Of a stretch of DNA of 5,977 bases, positions 1 to 5,977 are shown piece after piece. Under the pieces are notes generated by a model. It made no database searches, was not told where the DNA came from, and saw only the letters and a program-made list of their open reading frames with translations. Position 1 is the first letter of the stretch. Each line of letters starts with the position of its first letter. The stretch covers positions 1 to 5,977 of the forward strand of contig JAEWYJ010000077.1 in assembly GCA_023395695.1 (NCBI GenBank), written 5' to 3'. This DNA comes from Bacillota bacterium. Its GTDB lineage: Bacteria > Bacillota > Clostridia > Oscillospirales > Ruminococcaceae. The translations under genes and the position numbers were made by a program.

Positions 1-1419
1 CACATAGGCAATGGTTGCAATAGCGCCGATTGTATAAGCAACACCCCACGGCAGATTAAAGCCGATTTTGGCGTTTGCAAGATACGAAATCGTTACAAAG
101 GTATAGAACCCGCCGGGAATCAACGGCATCCATATCCATTTTGCCTTACCGTTTTCACACATCCAGATTGTAATGCTGGCAAATGCGAACAGCGCAAGGG
201 TCTGGTTAGACCATGCAAAATAGCGCCACAGCGTTGCAAAGCCGGCAGGGCTGGACTTCGCCCAAACCAGAATGGCCGCAACAACCGCAAAGATAATGGC
301 GGACAGCGACAGCCGCTTGCCGTTGGAATTTTGCGGAATATGGAAGGAATCGGCAATGGTCAGACGCAGCGCACGCAGCGCGGTATCGCCCGAAGTAACC
401 GGCAGCACGATGACGCCCAGCAGCGCAATCAGGCCGCCGATGGGGCCCAGCAGATCTCTGGCGACAATGCCAATAGTGCCGGTTGCCAGACTGGGGTTGC
501 CCTCCTGCAGGCCCAGGCTGTAAACGCCCATTGCGCTTGCTGCCCAAACCATTGCAATAAAGCCTTCGAGCACCATCATGTTGAAGAAGGTCGTGCGGCC
601 TTCTTTTTCACTGCCCATGGTGCGGGAGATAATGGCGGTCTGCGTCGAGTGGAAGCCGGACAGAATGCCGCAGGCCACGGTAATAAAGAAGATGGGAATA
701 AATTTACCGGCGTTAAAATAATCGCCGTAGGCAAAAGCGCCCGCGTTCCAGTCATCCCAGACGTTGAGCAGCGGATAGCCCTTAACAAAAAGGCCGATAA
801 AAATGCCGACAGCCGAAAACAGCAGAATGGCGCCGAAAATCGGATAAATTCTGCCGATGACCTTGTCAATCGGGAACACAGTGGCAATCAGATAGTAAGC
901 AAAAATAGCGCCATAGATCACCCATGTGGACATGGAGGTGGCTTTGCCGTCAAAGCCGAATATCTGAACAGCCGCAATATCGCCGGGCGTATAAATAAAC
1001 ACAGCGCCCACGAGAACCAGCAGCAAGCTGACAAAAATCTGATAGAAGAAGAAAACGCCCTTATTGGTGTATTTGCGCACCATATCCGGCATCTGGGTGC
1101 CGCCGTCGCGCAGACAGATCATGCCGGAGAAATAGTCATGCATCGCGCCGCCGATGATATTGCCAACGGGAATGGTGATAAACGCAATCGGACCAAACAG
1201 AATACCTTGAATCGGTCCGATAATCGGGCCGGTACCCGCGATATTGAGAAGGTTAATCAAGCTGTTTTTCCATTTTTTCATTGGAACGTAATCGACGCCA
1301 TCCTGCTTCGTAATGGCGGGCGTCATACGGTCGTCAGGACCGAATACCTTTTCGCAGAGCGAGCCATAAACAGCCGCGCCGCCAATAAGAATGACTAAGC
1401 CGATAAAGAATGTTGCCAT
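1..1419 (-). CDS. cstA: CstA-family carbon starvation / pyruvate-type transporter (3' end cut by window edge)
   Basis: This is a polytopic inner-membrane protein of the CstA family. E. coli members CstA and BtsT (YjiY) take up pyruvate, and CstA has also been linked to peptide uptake. The 473 visible residues are dominated by hydrophobic segments. They contain recognisable family blocks: RMTPA and DYVPM near residues 32-47, IAGTGPIIGPI at 60-70, ITVACGILSGFH at 246-257, VTSGDTALRALR at 341-352, and LWRYFAWSNQTLA at 397-409. The ATG at 1417-1419 is preceded by GGAAGGGAG with a 7-base spacer. An in-frame TAG at 1435-1437 rules out a longer N-terminus. Compared with the roughly 700-residue E. 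coli protein it lacks the N-terminal extension and some internal sequence, so it looks like the short form common in Firmicutes. It stays open to base 1, so the C-terminus is missing. Transcription probably starts from the promoter at 1686-1714. The substrate cannot be read from the sequence. Confidence 0.95.
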   Translation of the reverse strand, partial: MATFFIGLVILIGGAAVYGSLCEKVFGPDDRMTPAITKQDGVDYVPMKKWKNSLINLLNIAGTGPIIGPIQGILFGPIAFITIPVGNIIGGAMHDYFSGMICLRDGGTQMPDMVRKYTNKGVFFFYQIFVSLLLVLVGAVFIYTPGDIAAVQIFGFDGKATSMSTWVIYGAIFAYYLIATVFPIDKVIGRIYPIFGAILLFSAVGIFIGLFVKGYPLLNVWDDWNAGAFAYGDYFNAGKFIPIFFITVACGILSGFHSTQTAIISRTMGSEKEGRTTFFNMMVLEGFIAMVWAASAMGVYSLGLQEGNPSLATGTIGIVARDLLGPIGGLIALLGVIVLPVTSGDTALRALRLTIADSFHIPQNSNGKRLSLSAIIFAVVAAILVWAKSSPAGFATLWRYFAWSNQTLALFAFASITIWMCENGKAKWIWMPLIPGGFYTFVTISYLANAKIGFNLPWGVAYTIGAIATIAYV

Positions 1420-1426
1420 AAAAAAA

Positions 1427-1435
1427 CTCCCTTCC
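1427..1435 (-). promoter_or_regulatory. Ribosome binding site of cstA
   Basis: The minus strand reads GGAAGGGAG followed by seven T and then ATG. The GGGAG core lies 7 bases before the start codon. Together with the in-frame stop at 1435-1437 this fixes the cstA start. Confidence 0.8.
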
Positions 1436-1524
1436 TATATTTAAGAATAAGTCCGAGCGCGTTCTTTTTATACCGCCGTCACCTCCTGAAATCCAGTACC
1501 CATCACCGTATTCTGCAACACCGC

Positions 1525-1530
1525 ATTATA
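1525..1530 (-). promoter_or_regulatory. Possible secondary -10 element upstream of cstA
   Basis: A perfect TATAAT on the minus strand lies about 105 bases before the cstA start. No good -35 is found at 16-18 bases; the nearest weak match, TTGTTT, is only 14 bases away. It may be a chance AT-rich hexamer inside the leader or a weak second promoter that skips most of the structured leader. Confidence 0.25.
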
Positions 1531-1561
1531 GCGCAAAATATAGAAAACAAACCCTCCCGCG

Positions 1562-1682
1562 CCGTGTACCGGAACGAATGGCTCGCCGTTTACCCCGTTG
1601 CCATAAATCTATTGCCGGTCACGGGTTCGGCATGCAGAACCGCCAGCCGAGAACTAACTTTAATTTTCAGTTCTTCACCGGC
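1562..1682 (-). promoter_or_regulatory. Candidate structured 5' leader of cstA (unassigned RNA element)
   Basis: Three stems can be drawn in the leader RNA. Hairpin one pairs AGAACT at 1669-1674 with 1650-1655. Hairpin two pairs GGTTC with GAACC (1637-1641 with 1624-1628) around an 8-base loop. The third is a 10-bp stem with one bulged base, pairing 1615-1624 with 1562-1572 (ACCGG plus CACGG halves), and encloses a further 5-bp ATGGC/GCCAT stem (1600-1604 with 1578-1582). CCGGT at 1615-1619 can also pair with the ACCGG copy at 1677-1681, so two exclusive folds are possible. The second fold needs bases that sit at the predicted transcript start. I do not recognise a known riboswitch class, and there is no clear U-tract after the stems. 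This is seen in the sequence, but the function is unproven. Confidence 0.4.
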
Positions 1683-1685
1683 CTC

Positions 1686-1714
1686 ATTATATACCTTTTA
1701 TTTCAAGATGTTAA
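1686..1714 (-). promoter_or_regulatory. SigA-type promoter of cstA
   Basis: On the minus strand, TTAACA at 1709-1714 and TATAAT at 1686-1691 are separated by exactly 17 bases. This matches the housekeeping sigma consensus in 11 of 12 positions. Upstream DNA is AT-rich. Transcription would start near 1679, giving a leader of about 260 nt before cstA, far longer than translation needs. Confidence 0.75.
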
Positions 1715-1886
1715 TAGATTTTCGTAAAATTGTGGCATAATTATTAAATTTGGTGCATTTTCAGACCTTTCAACAATAAATACAGCCGATTGTACATCAC
1801 TTTTCACAATCAATCTGTAGCATTTCTTTCTAAAACGCTGCGCGCTCAATCTATCCATTTTCTTTTGCCGAAGCGGCCAACCCCCT
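1715..1886. other. AT-rich intergenic DNA with no gene seen
   Basis: Upstream of the cstA promoter the sequence is AT-rich and holds no convincing reading frame on either strand. It contains a loose direct repeat of TGAAA on the minus strand around 1760-1775 (TGAAA, four bases, TGAAAA), which could be an activator site, but this is weak. No clear cre or LytTR-type operator was recognised. Confidence 0.5.
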
Positions 1887-1934
1887 AAAAAACAGAACTT
1901 GCCTGTCGGGGCTGTTTTGCGGCCGGCAAGGTTC
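1887..1934 (-). repeat. Overlapping inverted repeats, one terminator-like
   Basis: On the minus strand AAAACAG (1912-1918) can pair with CTGTTTT (1889-1895), ending in a run of six T (1887-1892). This resembles a weak second intrinsic terminator. A second stem, 9 bp with one bulged base, pairs 1895-1903 with 1925-1934 (GAAC/GTTC plus TTGCC/GGCAA). The two stems interleave, so they are exclusive or form a pseudoknot. Function is uncertain; backup termination behind glnN is the simplest reading. Confidence 0.35.
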
Positions 1935-2022
1935 AGAGACGCAGCCGATCCGGCGCGCGGCCAAGGCAGCCGGCGGCAGCTTGCCCGTATTTTGTCGGCA
2001 GACGAGCAGCCTTAGCCGCAAC

Positions 2023-2062
2023 AAAAAAAGAGGGAAAGCTCTAACAGCCGTTCCCCCTTTTT
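2023..2062 (-). terminator. Intrinsic terminator downstream of glnN
   Basis: The minus-strand transcript leaving glnN reaches a 12-bp stem (AAAAAGGGGGAA paired with its complement, one mismatch) around a 14-base loop. A run of seven T at 2023-2029 follows. It begins about 75 bases after the glnN stop. The flanking A and T tracts make it nearly symmetric, so it could also act in the other direction, but no plus-strand gene approaches it. Confidence 0.8.
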
Positions 2063-2135
2063 GCTTGAAAACGATATATGCTGCCGGCCATCCCCGACCC
2101 GCCCGCACACAGGCGATTGGCGGTGGCTTTATCCG

Positions 2136-4208
<2,073 letters not shown>

Positions 4209-4213
4209 AGTTT

Positions 4214-4220
4214 CCTCCCC
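4214..4220 (-). promoter_or_regulatory. Ribosome binding site of glnN
   Basis: The minus strand reads GGGGAGG, five bases before the ATG at 4206-4208. It supports this start over any downstream Met, such as the Met residues at positions 17 and 20. Confidence 0.8.
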
Positions 4221-4247
4221 CAGCTTCTGTTTTGCGTTGGCTGCACC

Positions 4248-4274
4248 CGGCCCAAAAGGCCGCTGCGCCGCAGC
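4248..4274 (-). repeat. Two back-to-back GC-rich hairpins in the glnN leader
   Basis: Between the predicted transcript start (near 4300) and the glnN ribosome site the RNA can form GCTGC-GGC-GCAGC (4262-4274). Next to it lies CGGCC-TTTTG-GGCCG (4248-4262); the two share one base. No T-run follows, so neither is an intrinsic terminator. The loops do not show the A-and-G hexaloop pattern of ANTAR antiterminator targets. They may only stabilise the leader. Confidence 0.4.
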
Positions 4275-4306
4275 AATACAATATAGCGTGTTATCAATAG
4301 ATTACT

Positions 4307-4335
4307 ATAGTAGCATTTGGCATTCGCTTTTTCAA
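4307..4335 (-). promoter_or_regulatory. SigA-type promoter of glnN
   Basis: On the minus strand TTGAAA (4330-4335) and TACTAT (4307-4312) are 17 bases apart, each one mismatch from consensus. A TG one base before the -10 gives an extended -10. Transcription would start near 4300, leaving a leader of about 90 nt. Confidence 0.7.
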
Positions 4336-4457
4336 GAAAAAACGCATGCCTACAGGATATAATAATACCGTGGCGGCGCGCGGATGCGGCAATTCCGGTC
4401 ACTTTTTTAAATTTAGCTGTATAAAAAGCCTTTATTTGGAACCTTTTCAATTTTCCC

Positions 4458-4486
4458 TTGCCAAATTTTAAAGAGTGTGCTATTGT
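4458..4486 (+). promoter_or_regulatory. SigA-type promoter of the rimP-nusA operon
   Basis: TTGCCA (4458-4463) and TATTGT (4481-4486) are separated by 17 bases. The -35 is one mismatch from consensus. The -10 is weaker (four of six) but has an upstream TG one base before it. The start point would be near 4493, about 23 bases before the leader hairpin. Confidence 0.65.
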
Positions 4487-4515
4487 ATTTTAAGTAAGTA
4501 TGAAGTATTGACAGG

Positions 4516-4544
4516 AGAGTGGGTAATAACCCGCTCTTTTGTTT
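4516..4544 (+). terminator. Attenuator-like hairpin in the rimP-nusA leader
   Basis: AGAGTGGGT (4516-4524) pairs over 9 bp, with one G-U pair, to ACCCGCTCT (4529-4537) around the tetraloop AATA. It is followed directly by TTTTGTTT. It lies between the operon promoter and the rimP ribosome site, so readthrough is needed to express the operon. The interrupted T-tract suggests a factor-assisted terminator. In Bacillus subtilis NusA is known to limit its own operon through a NusA-dependent terminator in this leader; the same logic here is inference. Confidence 0.7.
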
Positions 4545-4550
4545 ATGTAT

Positions 4551-4557
4551 AGGGGGT
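4551..4557 (+). promoter_or_regulatory. Ribosome binding site of rimP
   Basis: AGGGGGT lies six bases before the ATG at 4563. The in-frame ATG at 4545 and TTG at 4539 have no ribosome site and fall in or against the leader hairpin, so 4563 is the preferred start. Confidence 0.75.
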
Positions 4558-4562
4558 TCACT

Positions 4563-5060
4563 ATGGCAAAAGCTAAACAAAACACCGCACAGGCGGCGGA
4601 ACGTCTGGCCGGTCCGGTGCTGCTGCAGCTGGGTCTGCGCCTGTGGGACGTTCGCTTTGAAAAAGAGGGCGGCGCTTGGTTTCTGCGCTATTTTATCGAC
4701 AAGGACGGCGGGGTCAGCCTCAACGACTGCGAAGCGTTCTCGCGTCTGATCGACCCCATCCTCGACGCGGCGGATCCTATAGACGGTTCCTACAGCCTTG
4801 AGGTTTCCTCCCCCGGCATTGAGCGCGAGCTGACAAAGCCCTGGCAATTTGAAGAAAATCTCGGACGTCCGGTTACGGTGCGGCTTATCCGCGCCAGAAA
4901 CGGGGTGCGCGAGATTGCCGGCACGCTTGTCTCCTATAACGACGGCACGGCGGTTATTCTTGATGTAAAAGCCCAAACCGAGTACGCCGTCGCCAAGACT
5001 GAGGCGGCCTATATCCGCCTGCAGGACGATTTTGATTACAGCAAAGGAGCAGGACAATGA
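4563..5060 (+). CDS. rimP: Ribosome maturation factor RimP
   Basis: RimP (YlxS/YhbC family) binds the small ribosomal subunit in the cytoplasm and helps late 30S assembly. The 165-residue length is normal. The N-terminal domain carries LRYFIDKDGGVSLNDCE (41-57) and the family signature YSLEVSSPGIER (77-88). Residues from about 91 to 153 fit the C-terminal Sm-like barrel. The start at 4563 is chosen because AGGGGGT sits six bases upstream; starting there gives MAKAKQN. It is the first gene of the operon, and its TGA at 5058-5060 overlaps the nusA ATG by two bases (ATGA), which implies translational coupling. Expression probably depends on readthrough of the hairpin at 4516-4544. Confidence 0.96.
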   Translation: MAKAKQNTAQAAERLAGPVLLQLGLRLWDVRFEKEGGAWFLRYFIDKDGGVSLNDCEAFSRLIDPILDAADPIDGSYSLEVSSPGIERELTKPWQFEENLGRPVTVRLIRARNGVREIAGTLVSYNDGTAVILDVKAQTEYAVAKTEAAYIRLQDDFDYSKGAGQ

Positions 5061-5977
5061 TTAACCGTGAGTTTTTCGAGGCACTGACGCTTCTCGAAAA
5101 GGAAAAAGGTATTCCCGTTGCTTACATGGTGGAAAAGATTAAAAACGCTGTTTCCATTGCTGTCAAGCGCGACGCCAACGGCGGCGAGGATAACATTGTG
5201 GAGATCGACCCCGTAACAGCACGCTTTTTTGTCGCCGTGCGCAAGCAGGTGGTCGCCGAGGTGGAGGACGCCACGCTCGAGATAGGCGTCGGCGCGGCAC
5301 AGGGGGTCAAAAGCAACGCGAAAATCGGCGATATCATTGAAATTCCGCTCGAGCCCAAACAGTTTGGGCGCATTGCGGCCATGAGCGCCAAGCACGTCAT
5401 CCGCCAGGGCATCAGAGAGGCCGAGCGCGGCCAGCTCTTAGCCGAATACCAGTCCAAGCAAAAGGATATTGTCACCGCCACCGTCATCCGCACCGACCCC
5501 AAGCGCGGCGGCGTAACGGTTGAAATTGGCCGCAGCGAGGCGGTGCTGCCCAAGGCCGAGCAGGTTCCGGGCGAAGAGTACCGCGACGGCGACCGCATCA
5601 AGGTCTATGTTTCGGACGTCGTCAACGGCGACAAGGGCCCCAAAATTATGATTTCACGCATCCATCCCGGGCTGGTCAAGCGCCTGTTCGAGATGAACAT
5701 CCCCGAGGTCTACGACGGCACCGTCGAGATCAAGGCCATCTCGCGCGAGGCGGGCACCCGCTCCAAGGTAGCCGTCACCTCCCGTGACGACAACGTGGAC
5801 GCCGTCGGCGCCTGCATCGGCCCGAAGGGTTCGCGCGTGAATACCATCGTCGACGAGCTTGGCGGTGAAAAGATAGATGTTATCCGTTATTCCGACGACC
5901 CGGCGGTGTTTGTTGCGGCGGCGCTGTCGCCCGCCAACGTCCTTTCGGTCGAGATTGATCCCGAGGCGCTCAAAACC
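5057..5977 (+). CDS. nusA: Transcription termination/antitermination protein NusA (3' end cut by window edge)
   Basis: NusA binds RNA polymerase and modulates pausing, intrinsic termination and antitermination. The 307 visible residues show the domains in order. The N-terminal polymerase-binding domain spans about 1-127, starting MINREFFEALTLLEKEKGIP. The S1 domain spans about 135-202, ending GPKIMISRIHP. KH1 spans about 205-280 with the GPKG loop in GACIGPKGSRV (251-261) and the following ELGGEKIDVIRYSDD. The first part of KH2 follows. The rest of KH2 and the C-terminus lie beyond the window. The start at 5057 has AAAGGAG seven bases upstream (5043-5049), inside the end of rimP, and overlaps the rimP stop as ATGA. 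Firmicute NusA usually ends after KH2, near 350-380 residues, so most of the gene is present. Confidence 0.97.
   Translation, partial: MINREFFEALTLLEKEKGIPVAYMVEKIKNAVSIAVKRDANGGEDNIVEIDPVTARFFVAVRKQVVAEVEDATLEIGVGAAQGVKSNAKIGDIIEIPLEPKQFGRIAAMSAKHVIRQGIREAERGQLLAEYQSKQKDIVTATVIRTDPKRGGVTVEIGRSEAVLPKAEQVPGEEYRDGDRIKVYVSDVVNGDKGPKIMISRIHPGLVKRLFEMNIPEVYDGTVEIKAISREAGTRSKVAVTSRDDNVDAVGACIGPKGSRVNTIVDELGGEKIDVIRYSDDPAVFVAAALSPANVLSVEIDPEALKT

Noticed and set aside
331..1398. 355-codon open frame on the plus strand
   Set aside because: It lies wholly antisense to cstA, whose own frame shows clear family motifs and a proper ribosome site. The plus-strand translation is hydrophilic, rich in N, H, A and G, and has no recognisable domain. 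It is a shadow frame.
1851..2108. 85-codon minus-strand frame in the intergenic region
   Set aside because: It runs straight through the glnN terminator hairpin at 2023-2062, lacks a ribosome site, and has an arginine- and alanine-rich composition typical of chance frames in GC-rich DNA.
4288..4306. Possible GlnR operator near the glnN promoter
   Set aside because: TGTTA followed by TTACT is present but the spacing is 8 instead of 7 and the final base does not fit the TGTNA-N7-TNACA pattern. This is too weak to call.
4508..4536. Perfect TTGACA at 4508-4513 as a rimP -35 box
   Set aside because: The sequence 17 bases downstream is CCGCTC, inside the hairpin, and no -10 is found at acceptable spacing. 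The promoter at 4458-4486 fits better.
4413..5057. 214-codon minus-strand frame
   Set aside because: It is antisense to rimP and crosses the rimP promoter and leader hairpin. rimP motifs are unambiguous on the other strand.

Overview
The window looks like a chromosomal segment of a Gram-positive, low-redox Clostridia-type bacterium (Firmicutes, plausibly the Oscillospiraceae/Ruminococcaceae side). This rests on a type III glutamine synthetase, a rimP-nusA operon, strong GGAGG-type ribosome sites, SigA-like promoters close to TTGACA-17-TATAAT, and fairly GC-rich coding DNA with AT-rich intergenic stretches. The taxonomic placement is inference; no rRNA or other marker is present.

Layout. Positions 1-1419 (minus) hold the first 473 codons of a CstA-family carbon-starvation/pyruvate-type transporter, cut by the left edge. 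Positions 1420-2135 are a 716-base non-coding stretch. Its right part carries the probable terminator of the next gene. Its left part carries a very good promoter and a roughly 260-nt 5' leader of cstA with several inverted repeats. Positions 2136-4208 (minus) hold a complete type III glutamine synthetase (glnN) of 690 residues. Positions 4209-4562 are a divergent promoter region: a near-consensus promoter fires left into glnN, another fires right into rimP, and the rimP leader has a terminator-like hairpin just before the ribosome site. Positions 4563-5060 (plus) are rimP, and nusA starts at 5057 with an ATGA overlap and runs off the right edge after 307 codons.

How they work together. rimP-nusA is the start of the widespread translation/transcription operon (ribosome maturation factor, then transcription elongation/termination factor; usually followed by ylxR, an L7Ae-like gene and infB, which lie outside the window). 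The leader hairpin fits the known autogenous control of NusA by termination in its own leader. glnN assimilates ammonium into glutamine and appears to be a single-gene unit with its own terminator. cstA is probably also separately transcribed and brings in pyruvate or peptides.

I see no mobile element, CRISPR array, tRNA or rRNA, and no cluster that suggests a new defence or biosynthetic system. The points most worth following are the structured cstA leader, the rimP attenuator hairpin, and sequence deviations in otherwise conserved blocks of the glutamine synthetase.
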